Shown: positions 1 through 36,839, numbered from the stretch's first letter. The stretch: DNA of 64,000 bases from Crossaster papposus (GCA_037893245.1 JBAIAA010000102.1:930001-994000), one strand, 5' to 3'. Notes: generated from the sequence alone by a model not told the origin. Program-made: numbers and translations.

Positions 1-688
1 CATTCCACAAAAACACATGCATTCAGAAGCCCTCTTTATTTGCAACACTCCTTGTTCACTAAATTTGATTTGAAATTGACTGGAGCAGGACTCGAACCTG
101 CGACCTCCAGATTGTCATTATCTTTCTTTGTTCAGGGAGCGTTAGTCGGAGGCTTTTGACTAGCGCCCCATGAACAAAGTCAATTTATTTGTTCAAATCT
201 GAAAAATATATACCTATACAAAAATATACAGAAGACTGTATACAAATTGGAATAACTGTCTGGCAGTGTTCGGAAACATCTGCGAGTCTTGTACACACAC
301 TGTCAATAGCTCAACCCCATACAGGTTATCTATCAAATTTTTCCTCGCATGTTGCTCCTGAGGAAATTTTTTTTTTTTATTGCAAATTTGCCTCGAGCAA
401 AGCTATAAAAGCCACTCTTCGCAAAGGGCTAGGAAGAAGAAAAATGGAATGAAAAATATAACAACGGGAATGCTGGCGGTAGAAAATAATATTTGCCCTA
501 AAACAGGCTAAATCATAGAATGGACGGAATAACATGCATGTACTAGGCCAGAAGTCCCAACATAGTACCACCCGTTAAAGTATACAATATTGAATAGTTG
601 GTATGTCCATGTGAAGTTAAGACAAATATTTTATACTCATACACGTGAAAAAAACCTGCTCATTTAATTTCTCTTCTTTTGCCACCAG
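1..688. other. EPRS1 intron, left edge of window
   Basis: Apart from the hairpin at 126-179 and a B-box-like gactcgaacctgcgacc on the minus strand at 91-107, I see nothing supported here. The final 15 bases form the splice acceptor. Confidence 0.7.
126..179. repeat. 22-bp-stem hairpin
   Basis: ctttgttcagggagcgttag + tc, loop ggaggctttt, then the mirrored gactagcgccccatgaacaa + ag (two mismatches). Confidence 0.85.
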
Positions 689-25888
<25,200 letters not shown>

Positions 25889-25933
25889 ATCCAACGGTTT
25901 CTCGAATCTAAGTACAAATTTCCCTCTTGTTTC

Positions 25934-26188
25934 TTAACCAGTTCGCGCCAGGATTATTTTAACATCACCGAGCCGACGCGCGGGATTATTTTTAACGCAA
26001 CTCGATCCGAAGCGGGTTCAGGCCGATAGTACCGGCCGCCAGTACCGGGAAGCACACCCACACATTTCCGGCCTTGCTCGTTGATGACAGACATTTCCGG
26101 CCTTGCTTGTGGCGTGTTTATGCACCATCCGTTTTGAATCTGGGGAAAACTTTGCGTTTATATACGTCATCCGGCGCGAACTGGTTAA
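25934..26188 (+). mobile_element. F1 MITE, copy 10, in the EPRS1 3' region
   Basis: ttaaccagttcgcgccagga to tccggcgcgaactggttaa. It starts 46 bp after the EPRS1 stop. It carries a short internal repeat of agtaccgg. Confidence 0.9.
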
Positions 26189-26413
26189 CTGTCTTTATTC
26201 TTTACCAATTGGTTGTGCCTGATGGGTTTAAGAATTACATCTAAAGCTGCTGAAGATTTAGGTTTTGTTTTGTTGGTAAGTTGCAGATTTTAAACTACTC
26301 AGAATGCCAACAATGCCTGCTGATCTTCAGAAGTTATATTTTTGTAAAGGTCGTTTTGTAGTACCCATTTTTTTTTTTTTTAATGTTGTTGTTGCTATTT
26401 TGTATAAGGCCTT

Positions 26414-26812
26414 GGGCCGATTTCACGAAACTTGTCTTCACTTACGACTTATCTTAGGAATTAGGACGAGTCGACACTCTAAGATCGATCTTGGACATGT
26501 CCTAAGATCGATTAAATTTTGTAACTAATTTGCTTTAAAAACTATACACACATATCAAAAATTGTTTCAAATCTGTTTCTTCTTTGAAACCACAACACTT
26601 TTCTGGCGATATTCAAATGAACACATGGATGAATGAGATAAGACGGCCCTCGGACCAATTTTAAGTCAAGACGAGTTCAGCCGCGTTACTAAGGAAGTAA
26701 GGACGTGTTGAATGCATCTTAACTTTGGTGAAATCGATCCTAGGACAAGTCATGAGTTATATAGGAGTTACTTTTCCTAAGACACGTTTTAGCATTTTGT
26801 GAAATCGGCCCT
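26414..26812. mobile_element. Inverted-repeat element, GGGCCGATTTCAC ends
   Basis: gggccgatttcacgaaactt is mirrored by attttgtgaaatcggccc. The sub-terminal cttaggaaat/taggac motifs are mirrored too. It resembles F4 only at the very ends. Confidence 0.82.
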
Positions 26813-27117
26813 ATGCTGTGTGAACTTGGTTCTTAAAATTTCATGAACTTCCTAAGCATCCAATGAATTTGCTTTACATAAATTGTCAGAAACTTTGTCA
26901 CAAAATATTTCTGGATAGCCTGTTCTTACTAATCAAAATAATGTCTGTAAGATTCACCCTTGGCTATATTTTGTGTCTGGATTCTAATGGGATTGACTTT
27001 TGTTTTGGGTGGTAGTCTTTTTCACAAGGTGATAAAATAGACTGTCCTTCTATTAGGATTTTATTTACAGAAATCTAATTGCAAAAAAAACTACACGTTC
27101 ACAATAGGTTATAATCT

Positions 27118-27359
27118 TTAACCAGTTCGCGCCGGATGACGTATATAAACGCAAAAATTTTCCCAGATTCAAAACGGATGACACATAAACACACCAAGTT
27201 CAAGTTCGGAAATGTATGTCAGCAGCGGGCAAGGCCGGAAATGCGTGGGTGTGCTTCCCGGCACTATCAGCCTGAACACGCTTCGGATTGAATTTCGTTA
27301 AAAATAATCCTGCCCGTCGGCTCGGCGATGTTAAAATAATCCCGGCGCGAACTGGTTAA
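27118..27359 (-). mobile_element. F1 MITE, copy 11
   Basis: ttaaccagttcgcgccggat to cccggcgcgaactggttaa; intact ends, TTAA both sides. Confidence 0.9.
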
Positions 27360-27527
27360 AAAGTTTTCATTTTATTAAAACGGCACTGTTTGGGTCATTT
27401 ATTACAAATTCTCTTTTTGTTCATAGTTGAACCATCGAAAAGGGGCTCTTTAGGTAGTATTCCTTATTTGCAGCAAGGTTTTTACAATTTGTCTTTTTCA
27501 TCGTCCGAGAATTAAAAATATACCTTG

Positions 27528-27608
27528 TTTAAAGGGATCGTATACCAAGTAGGTTTTTATTGCCATTAATTTTTGGAGTAATTACCAAACGTATACGATC
27601 CCTTTAAG
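27528..27608 (+). mobile_element. F3 MITE, minimal 81 bp derivative
   Basis: tttaaagggatcgtatacca followed by aagtaggtttttattgccat and the right end gtatacgatccctttaa. Nearly the whole F3 body is deleted, leaving both ends. Confidence 0.88.
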
Positions 27609-29405
27609 GACAGTTTGTGAACTTCGTATGACAGTATTCGATGGGTGACATTTGTCTTGTGTTGTTTGATTGGGTCAATTTAATTATCTGAAGAAAAACA
27701 AAATGTTGACAAATCTTGATTGGCCTTATGGTGTTCAGAAATCAGGATCCATACTCGTCCAAGGAACACAGGTCTCACTGAGATCCTTGTTTCAAAAATC
27801 TGGAGATTTTTATTTCAATTGAATTCCTGAAATGTATACATCCATTTCAATAATGTACCAAGTAAACTACATGTAAATGTATTTCATCCCAACAGCATAA
27901 GATAATAAACAATAGCAGTCGCAAGATTATTTCAGTTAAATGCGTACACAAATTTACAAAACAAGAACCACAAGTTGACGGTTAAATCCCAAACCACTAA
28001 AACCAAGTCTAGGCTCGATCAGGAAGAAGAGTACATGTATGTGGCATCAACTGAAGGGTCTGTGTACATAATGTTGCGACCACACGCAGCTTATTAGAAC
28101 ACTCATTACTCATACTCGTTTTACTCACACCATGAAAACGAATTTAAACCCAAATTTTGGATCGTGTTCCACTTCATTTTTCTACAAACCCTAACCCCAT
28201 TTTAGCGCTAAAGTTCTTTTTCAGAGGGGGAAATCCTTGTATCTGCATTCAAATAGTGGCTGTAGAACAACAGAGGTCAATAGGGTCCACGATGGAAAGT
28301 GTTTACACACAATTATGCGAACCTTACTATCACTGTGTGGACATCCTTTGTATTCGTGTAGTTAAGAACCATTGATCAAATTTCACCAAATACTACTATT
28401 TCTCACACCGTGAAGTTTTTTCCAATCCACATATGTGACTGTTATACCCTAGGATGTTCCTCTTCACTTTTTCTATATGTAATCCTAACTCGCTTTTCCT
28501 CTAGCATTCTTTATCAGAGGGAAAACTTTGTGTGGACTTGGCCAAGTCCACAGAAGGTTTCAGGTCTGTGTAAAGTGTGAACCTTTTTTGTTACCAAGTC
28601 CACACTAAGATAGCAAGGTACGTACACACATGTCGACATGGGCAAGTCCACACATTGTCTTTACAACCTGCCTTGTGTGGACATCTTTTGTTCAGAGGTT
28701 CACACAGTGCTTGTACACGTTATCAAGGTGTTTTTGATCGCTGTAGCCAGGATGACAAAGTGTGTGCAGGAGATGTTATCATTGCTAGTCTTGTATTAAG
28801 TTGGTTGGAGAGCACTTACAAATGGATCACTCTAGGTATATGGATCTCATAACTTCAATTTTGTGCGCATTATTTTAATGGAATGTTTATAACTCTGCCT
28901 TCCACAGTTCGGCCATACTTTGTGTTTACACACCTAATGTATACAAAAAGGTAATAAATGTTTACATTTATTATAGCTATTTACATTTTTCTAAATATTC
29001 TATGCACTTTTCTTTCTTTTTTTCTCTATGCTTGGTCTTTTATAAAGCTTTAAGCTAGGTTTATATTTATGTTGTTCTTTAATAATCAATCTCTAACTCT
29101 ACAAAATTAAGTTTTCAAAATAATTATTATAGAAATACCACGGATTTCTTCTCCCTCAGAGAATGTTCGTGAATATTAACAGTTTTTACCAGGAATGTAA
29201 TGATCATGCCTTATTGTTGAATAAACACCAATTCAAATTGAACAATGAGCACATATTTACAATGTTTATCATTTTTTACTAAATGTTTATTAACCGACAT
29301 GTTTAATCTGTACTATCTTCCTGTATCCTGTGGACATGTTTTGTTTGTAGGTCCACACACAACAGTTTTTTTCAAAGCGTTACTCAAAAGTTGAACGGGA
29401 GTAAC
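27609..29405. other. Intergenic, GTCCACAC-rich segment
   Basis: From about 28300 to 29360 the motif gtccacac or gtgtggac recurs at least eight times, and the segment 28090-28240 resembles 28370-28540 (ctcacaccrtgaa, ttatcagaggg). Probably an old repeat. No ORF is supported. Confidence 0.5.
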
Positions 29406-29586
29406 TTGAACCAATTCGCGCCGGGATTATTTTTAACGAAACTCGATCCGAGGCAGATTCAGGCCGATGGTACCAGGAAGCACACCCTCGCATTTCCACC
29501 CTTTCTCGTGACGTGTTTATGCGTCATTCATTTTGAATCTGGGGAAAACTTGGCATTTATCTACGTCCTCCGGCCCGAACTTGTTA
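29406..29586 (+). mobile_element. F1 MITE, copy 12 (shortened)
   Basis: tgaaccaattcgcgccggga to ccggcccgaacttgttaa. The left TTAA has mutated to tgaa and about 60 bp of the body is missing. It is the last F1 copy I see in the window. Confidence 0.8.
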
Positions 29587-29991
29587 ACAGTAAATGCGCA
29601 GGAACGACGTGCATCACAAATAAATTATCAACCATTAGCTATTGATCGATCTTTTTACAAAAGACCGGTAAAATTCAAACCAGACCAAGACTTCTATATT
29701 GTCGGCTACTAAGATAATACAAGGTTTAACACAGTGTGGCAGATAGGTAATAGAATTGTTCCTTTGATGATACAATCATGGAATGAAGAAAGATTGTTGT
29801 CCTTGATAGATAGAATAAGAATTTTGAGAATTGCTTGTTATTCTACCTGTAGTTAATGTACATATACTGCTAGGTCTACTCAAAACTGGTTGACGGAGTA
29901 TAAACAATACATTAGTGTCATTGTTGAAACTACTGAATAATCATGATACGAGGGGTCTAGCGTTGCCAATTTATGATAATTACCCCTAATC

Positions 29992-30214
29992 ACTAGGAAA
30001 GGTATGATGTGATTTTGCATTCAAAGCGGACACGGTCCTCAGCAGAATGTGATTTCAACAGAAGATTTCCAAAATCACATCCAAATTCACATCCTGGGTT
30101 AAGTGGAAGTGTATGGTGAATTTGGAGCATTTTGATGTGATTTTTGAAATCACATCCTGTTAATAAGGACCATGCTCGCTTTGAATGTAAAATCACATCA
30201 TGCCCTTTCCTAGT
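29992..30214. mobile_element. Inverted-repeat element 38 bp beyond SLC51A copy 1 stop
   Basis: cactaggaaaggtatgatgt + gattttgcattcaaagcg is mirrored by cgctttgaatgtaaaatcac + atcatgccctttcctagtg. It probably lies in the 3' UTR. Confidence 0.9.
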
Positions 30215-30251
30215 GTAACCCTCCTGCCTACCGGTCCCCATTCCATCGCCT

Positions 30252-30547
30252 TTATACCGTTATGACACTCCCATAACTCTCTTTGAGGTCGCTCTGACTA
30301 CGCGCTCGGCGCATGAACAGCGGTGTTTTCTCCGAGGCCCTGCTGTCTAACTCGGCGGTCGCTTCCTTGGCCTCCTCCAAGTCCCCTCTCTCTTGGACAG
30401 CTTTCATCAGCGACTTGCCGCCATATGACCGAGACTTTTTGAGCTTCTGCGGAATGAACAGCACGTTGCCCTTCAAGGTGCGGAGGTATCGTATGCAGAT
30501 TGGCTGAAATATCAGACTTTCCAGGATTATCAGAAAGCAGTTCCATA
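30252..30547 (-). CDS. SLC51A: SLC51A-like copy 1, last exon with cytoplasmic tail
   Basis: 296 bp including the stop, phase 1 in. Codes WNCFLIILESLIFQPICIRY and LRTLKGN, the last helix and a conserved RTLKGN motif shared with copy 2. A polar tail with KKSRS, EEAKEAT and RRARSQSDLKES follows. The tail differs strongly from copy 2. A palindromic transposon lies about 38 bp beyond the stop. Confidence 0.87.
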
Positions 30548-33500
30548 CTGTCAAAAAAGATGAAAAAAAGAAGGGTACAGGGTTTCATCAACACAAAAGC
30601 TAAATGAGCTTTCGTCCAAACGTCACAAAACATGAGATGCAGGATTTTTTGGGCGAGAATGTTACTTCATCAAAGAATCCACGATTGGAAACTAACTCGG
30701 TTCCCTTTACAAAATGTTATGGCAGTAACTGCCAACATAGATTGGAACAGCTCACTGTTGGTGAGTGCTGGTATAAATTCATGATGTGCATCGGGTTGGG
30801 TTGATCGGGCCAAAGCGAATCCGAACCAAAGCCGATCTGAACTTCCTAAATCAATCCGAGTTAAAAAAAAAATTATATCAAGCTTTATAGCTAGTCCTCG
30901 ACTAGTCCTCGACTAGTCCTCGACTAGTCCTCGACTAGTCCTCGACTAGTCCTCGACTAGTCCTCGACTAGTCCTCGACTAGTCCTCGACTAGTCCTCGA
31001 CTAGTCCTCGACTAGTCCTCGACTAGTCCTCGACTAGTCCTCGACTAGTCCTCGACTAGTCCTCGACTAGTCCTCGACTAGTCCTCGACTAGTCCTCGAC
31101 TAGTCCTCGACTAGTCCTCGACTAGTCCTCGACTAGTCCTCGACACTATAAATCACTGCACGTTTTCTTGATGCACTCACTGTAATCCCGGGACTTGTAC
31201 GGGTAAGGGTTGCCACAGCCCCCTATTCCATTCAGGATGAAGTTGATTAATGTGTTCTGAAGATTACACATGAGCAGGGCAAACTGAATGATCAGGAACT
31301 TGGACTGGGTGCTGTACTGCTTGAGGTGTGCTCTACATGCGTCGTTCAGTGTTCCCAGGACCTGCATTGCCGTGAGCGTGCTGGTCGCAGTCATGATTTG
31401 TATGTAGAGACCAGGAGCCATGTAATTCTAGATTTGAAAAAGAAAAGAGGTAGAGATGCTGTTAATGCACAGTGTCACAGAGAAAAAAAACTCAAATTAA
31501 AGGTGAATTTACAACTGTGCTGTACAACTATAATCATTTTATTTGCCATAAAGGAGCTAAATGCTATCAAATGATATCTTGATGTCATTCCTCCAGTCAC
31601 GCCACACCCAGCCCCATTGTTTTAAAAATAGTGTGTGAAAACCAATTTGCGTCAGTTCAGGATCACATCTAAGCATGGCCTATAGACGATGTGCCCTCTG
31701 ACGTCAAGTGTTTACATCTGTATTTAAATGTGCCTGGCAGTATGCGCACGCATTGTGTTTTACATACAATTTGAATTATGCGACCTCTGATGTCATCTCT
31801 TAACCAAATTTATGTAAAACATGATGTGTGCGCATACTGCCGGGCACATTTGAATACAGATGTAAACAGAGGGCACATTGTCTATAGATACTGTAGGCTG
31901 TTTTCCAAAACCTAGTTGGCTTCGGCTCCGTCTCCAGCCCCAGGCCATTGCTCTAAACTGCATGAATGAAGCCTCAGACGATGACAAAGTTGAGGGATTG
32001 GAAAACGACCCTAATGTCAAGACCCGAAAATGTAAGATGCAACAATTTGACACTCACAAATGGATTGTCCACTGGAAAGGAGCCGTCAATGACGAACGTT
32101 TGGGACAGAAACAAGAGTAAGGGTCGGACGACCGCAATCTGCATGACCAGCAACTCCAATATGCTGAAGTGGTGTCTGGGAAAATATCAGTGAAATAAAT
32201 AAATAATGATTTTGGAGGATTTGGGAGGGTTACGGTTAAATTGTGAAGACCTGCCAGAGCCGAAGGCAAGGGTCATTTTTTGCGTTAGGTCATTTACAAA
32301 ACACTTGAATAAATTATCATATAAATAATAAAATAAAATGTGACTCGAATCGGACTCGAGTCAAGTCATTTCTTTCACAGGATCTCACTTTTTCAGCACG
32401 GCGGAGAACTTCCCAGGGCAGCAGCAACAACAGCCTAAACACGGCGGCTTGTTGTACTTGACCGGGTGGTTCTTCATCTTGCTGATCATTGCATCCTCAC
32501 CGCCGAAGTAGTCCACTAGGAGAGCCAGGAAGTTGTAAATAGTTGGGAATAGAAACCTGTCCAATAGAAATATCAAGAAAACAAAGGTAAAATGAGGTGA
32601 GTTTGGCAATTTGGGGGCTACTTTGTTAGATCGTTTATTGGAGTAAATATTTGTGCAATTTATAAAATATTACAACAGATTCAGTTTTATATTATTTTTC
32701 AACCCCTTTTTGTTCAATTAGTTAAATAAAAACAAACAAACAAATAAAAAAATGAAAAAAGTTACCCCTGCGTGCCAAAGTTACCTAATTTTACAATATT
32801 ATATACATGTAGCTAAGAATTGATGACATCAACTTTTGCTATAAAATTAATCGAATCATGTGTGTGCCACATTATAGTTGCACCCTTTACAACAGTAGAA
32901 TAAGTTGAGAGGGCCTTTACAAAAGTGTCGGGTTTTATATTTGGCGGGAGGCCATTTTGAAGAAAAACAAAACAAAACAGTGGAATTCCCTAACGTGGCG
33001 TAATTCGACGTTTCCCTTGACAAACTTCAAATTAACGCAGTTAGATATACTGGTCCGTTTATCTTAATAATGCTTGCTGTTGAGTATTTGTGATTTCCGT
33101 GTCATGAAATGTTATACAAAAAACAATGGCGTCCGGAAATTGGGCACAACATCGACCTAGTGTTCCCTATAACGAATAAATCTTTCCTCAAAATTCACAA
33201 ATACTGATAAAGCATTACTACCTACGCTCACATTCCCATTAGAAATTTGTCAGAATTGTTTTTTTCTTAATTTTGGTTCATTGTGCAGCTAAAAATAAAA
33301 TAGGAAAATTATGTCTCAAAAGATGTCTCTGTTTACTTTCGCCGGTAAAACTCGAAGTTTACGAACAAGAATGTTTAGTTTGGAGCTAAATTATGAAATT
33401 TTAAGTAAGGTTAAACATTTGCTCAAGAAACTAAAGGTGAAAAGGGGCGCCACGTTAGGGGCCGCGCCCCTATAAGGGACAGTACATCAACCATTATACA

Positions 33501-36500
33501 TTTGTACGTACTTCATTTGAGAATAATGATCACCTCTTACACTTTTTTCCCATGAAATAAAATTAATAAGGCCACAAGGTTCTCAATCATTAAAAACAAA
33601 ATTACTTACAAATTTGCACCGGCGTTGGAAAGAAGAGCAGCTTTCGGTATATATAAACCGCACAAGGAGACGATACAAAACACCTGGACGGGCAAGACAA
33701 TTGACGGAATGATACCTCGTGTAAACAATATGTTTAACAAAATCCAAACAAAATATAACGTAATGCCACACATGGAATGTGTAACCGACATAGATAATGT
33801 AGGTATGGTTTGGAAGATACACCTTAAAACTTTAAACTGAGACATCAAACGTGCAAATCTGATAATGTTTGATAGAGTTATGAGTCATTTCACAAGAGAG
33901 GTCAAATTGACCATGGGACTAACTTGTTCGATTTTGTTTGGATGTCGAAGTGTTGCAATGTGGATGCTAAGCTGTTGGGTGCAGCAGCTAAACCACGTGT
34001 AAAATTTCTCAACATCAATGTCGTACAATATCCATCCTCGGCCTCACACATTCGCATTTTTGTATCACTGTGGAGACATGGCTTTGTTCTCGTGTACAAA
34101 ATGGTTATAAAGTCGAGCAAGTTTTTCCAAATGCTCCCATTTTAACCACAATTTAACCAACAAATTAACCACAATTATTTTCCTGGGTTGAAATTTCGAC
34201 CCAATATACCCTATATTATTTATACCCTAACCCAAACACTAGCCCTAATCCACATCCGAACCCTAGTTTTTGAGTAATTTAAGTACAATCCAAACAATCT
34301 AATTCGTGAAATTCCTAGTGGAGACCTAATTCATCTATAGAAATTACTCTTTGGAGGTACTTTTCACTCCCATTGTCCCCATTGTGTTCACGTCTCCAGA
34401 GGGTACCGTATTTCGCACCATGCTAAACAAGTTTAGCATGTAAACATGTTTACAAACATTAATTTTATTCCCTTACTAAAGACAGTTTTTGCAATGTAGG
34501 TCAGGCAATTATTCAAACATAAGCAAGTAGCTAGGCTGCCGTTCTAAAATATAGCTTGGTTCCGCGTATTAGTCAATTTGAGCTCTCTTGGGAAATTACT
34601 CCTAACTTTCTATATAAAATTATCAGATTTGCACGTATGGCGTATCATTTTAAAATGGAAAGGTGATCTTTCAAACAATACCTATATTACAAAGTGTATG
34701 TTGGTTAACACAATATTCTATACGTGTGGCATTCCATTATATTTTGTTTGCATGTTTTAGGAGACACATTGTGTAAGCGTATACCCTGCAGGTGGGTGAT
34801 GCGCGTGTTGCAAATCCTCTACATACCCAGCAATTCTTCAGTGTTGAATTTCGACATAATTGTTTTAAAGGGATCGTATACGTTTGGTAATTGGAACCCA
34901 CTATTTGTTTCAATCCTATATAGTTATAGATATATACCATAAAACTAACCTGTAAAGATTTCATTTCAAAAGGTGATAGCGATTTTAAGATATTGCCGAA
35001 ATTCTGGAGCGGTTTTGTCCACGCAGGAAGAATAATCTGCATTGGAATACACACTCTGAGAAACATCACTGCAGTAACGCTTTTCAGATTCAAATTTTTG
35101 GGGATAAAAAGTGATATCTTTTTCCATAACCGCAGTGCTTCGAAGTGAAAAGTTTCAAAAAATGCATTATACTATCCAAAGCTGCTCTACTTCTTACCAA
35201 GTAAGTTTTTATTGCCATTAATTTTTAGTAATTACCAAACGTATACGATCCCTTTAAAGGTGGATACACCATTGGCCGATATCCAAAAGATTTACTACCG
35301 AATTATTAAGAAATATCTTACTTTTTTGAAAGTAAATAATGATTCTAGGCATCCAGCAACATTATTGTGCTAGATATCTTGTAATTGTTCCGAAAAACTC
35401 GAATTGAAACAAACCACGATCGTTAGACGACGGCTAAATATTATTGCATTTAAAAGAAATTGCAATCGCCAGACGGCAATCGCTAAACAACCTAAGAACA
35501 ACATAAGAACCACTGCCTGACGACGGTTGAGAACGAACGCCGTTTTTTTTGCTTTTTTTCAGCATCCATGATTGTAAAACTTCGGACAGGTCAGTTAAAC
35601 GACATTTACTATAAAATACAACCCCCCCCCCCCCCCCCCCAGATCCCCCTTATTCATAATAATTCAAGCATTAACCAATGGCGTATCCTACCTTTAAAGG
35701 TAGTATACACCATTGGTCATTGCTTGAATTGTCATGAATTGGTAGCTTTGGTGGGTTGTATTTTATAGTAAATATCGTTTAACTGAGCTGTCCGAAGTTT
35801 TAGAATCATGGATGCCGAGAAAAGCACGAAAAACAGCGGTTTTTTTCAACCGGCGTCAAGCAGTTATTCTTATGTTGTCTTTGTTTTTTCGCGATCGCCG
35901 TCCGGCGATCGCGAATTTTTCATTATAAAATTATATTTTTCGGAATAATTACAGGATATCTAGCGCAATCATTTTGCTGGATGCCCAGAATCAACATTTA
36001 CTTTCAGATGAGTAGGATATTTCTTAATAATTCGGTAGTAAATATTTTCGATATCTGCAAATGGTGTATACTACCTTTAAGAGTGCCGCGCCGGCGTCCA
36101 AAAGCATTTTTTTCTTTACAAGAAAACTACATTTGAAGGTTTGCATGGTGAAAAGGCAATAAATGCGATAGTGCCATGTGGCAATTCTCTTTTGTGAGTT
36201 TGTGTGGTTCTAACTGAAAGAACCTGAAGGAATTCGTTTCGATAGTATGGATTGTTGGTGTTTTTTGTTTAACGAAAATCTATAAAGGACAGTACATTCC
36301 ATGGTACATTGTACAACTTTCAGTGTATACAAGTGATATGAAATTGGATGCGTTTGTATTGACCGGCAGTCGTGGTCGTCGGACAAAAGAATTGGGAGGC
36401 AAACAATGGGTCCACGATTGACACAACGTCCACGATCTCAACTCGTGTACAAATCCTATGGCGATCATCCGAAAAAGTTAGTACAAACAAAAGAGGGAAG

Positions 36501-36722
36501 ACGGTCGGACAATGCCCCGTCCACGATTGCCGGTCTATACATGACTGCGTGTGTTTCCTACCGGCCAGATGGAGTATATCCATATCATGGAGGAGGACCT
36601 CTCTGCGTGTGGGATGTTCTTAGATATCCAGACTAGACCATCGATCATGATAACCGTCTGAACTGCTGTGATGACGGTAGCGATGATCAGACAAACCAGG
36701 CCGCCTGGGTTGTGTTCAAAAA
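30252..36722 (-). CDS. SLC51A: Organic solute transporter subunit alpha-like gene, copy 1 (6 exons, 5' end missing)
   Basis: Exons in transcript order: 36722-36562, 33683-33610, 32556-32389, 32175-32058, 31427-31181, 30547-30252 (TAA at 30254-30252). Junctions are GT-AG and phases agree. The family (OSTalpha) is a seven-helix plasma-membrane protein that, with the beta subunit, exports bile acids or steroid conjugates by facilitated diffusion in vertebrates; the invertebrate substrate is unknown. Seen: hydrophobic segments CLIIATVITAVQTVIMI, VFCIVSLCGLYIP, NFLALLVDYFGGEDAM, LLVMQIAVVRPLLLFL, ALLMCNLQNTLINFIL and CFLIILESLIFQPI. The cysteine cluster CLGCCCCCPG after the GGEDAM helix is the family hallmark. 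It ends in a polar 70-residue tail rich in Lys, Glu and Ser. The initiating exon(s) upstream of 36722 were not found. The TMEM184 branch of the same superfamily is the alternative, and the Cys cluster argues against it. Confidence 0.85.
30891..31144. repeat. 11-bp satellite, about 23 perfect copies
   Basis: Unit ctagtcctcga repeated without visible error. It ends 36 bp from the splice donor of the transporter exon 31181-31427. Confidence 0.97.
31181..31427 (-). CDS. SLC51A: SLC51A-like copy 1, exon with two helices
   Basis: 247 bp, phase 0 in and phase 1 out. Codes NYMAPGLYIQIMTATSTLTA and on through LLMCNLQNTLINFILNGIGG to CGNPYPYKSRDY. Helices 5 and 6 of the family are expected here. The donor GTGAGT lies only 36 bp before the 11-bp satellite that ends at 31144. 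Confidence 0.88.
31670..31889. mobile_element. Inverted-repeat element in SLC51A copy 1 intron
   Basis: gtttacatctgtatttaaat + gtgcctggcagtatgcgcac is mirrored by gtgcgcatactgccgggcac + atttgaatacagatgtaaac. Confidence 0.9.
32058..32175 (-). CDS. SLC51A: SLC51A-like copy 1, exon LVMQIAVVRPLLLFLS
   Basis: 118 bp, phase 2 in and phase 0 out. Codes HHFSILELLVMQIAVVRPLL then LFLSQTFVIDGSFPVDNPF. This is a membrane helix followed by the DG-containing extracellular loop seen in family members. The donor is TTT|GTGAGT. Confidence 0.86.
32389..32556 (-). CDS. SLC51A: SLC51A-like copy 1, GGEDAM helix and Cys cluster
   Basis: 168 bp, phase 2 in and phase 2 out. Codes FLFPTIYNFLALLVDYFGGE then DAMISKMKNHPVKYNKPPCL and GCCCCCPGKFSAVLK. 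The poly-Cys motif is a known palmitoylation-type feature of OSTalpha proteins. The copy 2 exon has a three-base longer Cys/linker segment. Confidence 0.88.
32987..33465. mobile_element. Possible inverted-repeat element
   Basis: ccctaacgtggcg at 32988 is mirrored by cgccacgttaggg at 33449. Inner parts show acaaatact motifs in both orientations. No ORF. Confidence 0.5.
33610..33683 (-). CDS. SLC51A: SLC51A-like copy 1, exon VFCIVSLCGLYIPKAALL
   Basis: 74 bp, phase 0 in and phase 2 out. Codes VFCIVSLCGLYIPKAALLSN then AGAN. It is identical in length and phases to the copy 2 exon at 63796-63869 and similar in protein (GLYIP.AALLSN). Donor is GTAAGT. Confidence 0.88.
33684..34863. other. SLC51A copy 1 intron, unassigned
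   Basis: No exon or element recognised. Contains ctgtggagacatggctttgt, which also recurs loosely around 41330, suggesting old repeat material. Confidence 0.5.
34864..35258 (+). mobile_element. F3 MITE, copy 1
   Basis: tttaaagggatcgtatacgt to gtatacgatccctttaaa. Ends TTTAAAGGGATCGTATACG define F3. No ORF. Directly joined to F2 copy 4. Confidence 0.88.
35253..35698 (-). mobile_element. F2 MITE, copy 4
   Basis: tttaaaggtggatacaccat to ggcgtatcctacctttaaa, reverse orientation, with a C run of about 18 at 35623-35640. Shares TTTAAA with the element on each side. Confidence 0.87.
35693..36080 (+). mobile_element. F2 MITE, copy 5
   Basis: tttaaaggtagtatacacca to aaatggtgtatactaccttt. Opposite orientation to copy 4 and joined to it at CCTTTAAAGG. 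Confidence 0.87.
36361..36535. mobile_element. Small inverted-repeat element beside a transporter exon
   Basis: gaccggcagtcgtgg is mirrored by ccacgattgccggtc; gtcggac occurs in both arms. Ends 26 bp from exon 36562-36722. Confidence 0.7.
36562..36722 (-). CDS. SLC51A: SLC51A-like copy 1, first exon found
   Basis: 161 bp, entering in phase 1 (two leading bases) and leaving in phase 0. Codes FEHNPGGLVCLIIATVITAV then QTVIMIDGLVWISKNIPHAE and MIWIYSIWP. One clear membrane helix is followed by a short loop. An inverted-repeat element ends 26 bp from the donor. The exon has no start codon in context, so at least one upstream exon is missing. Confidence 0.82.
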
Positions 36723-36839
36723 CTAGGAGGAAAACGAAGTTCATTTAGAGGTTAGCGGTATATATATGGTAGCGTTTAAAGGGGGAGTAGGGGGGGGGGG
36801 CTAAAGATAAATAATTATAGGTTTTCCCGGCAATTTTTT

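Noticed and set aside
30891-31144. Possible CRISPR-like array
   Set aside because: Units are contiguous 11-mers with no spacers, in an animal intron.
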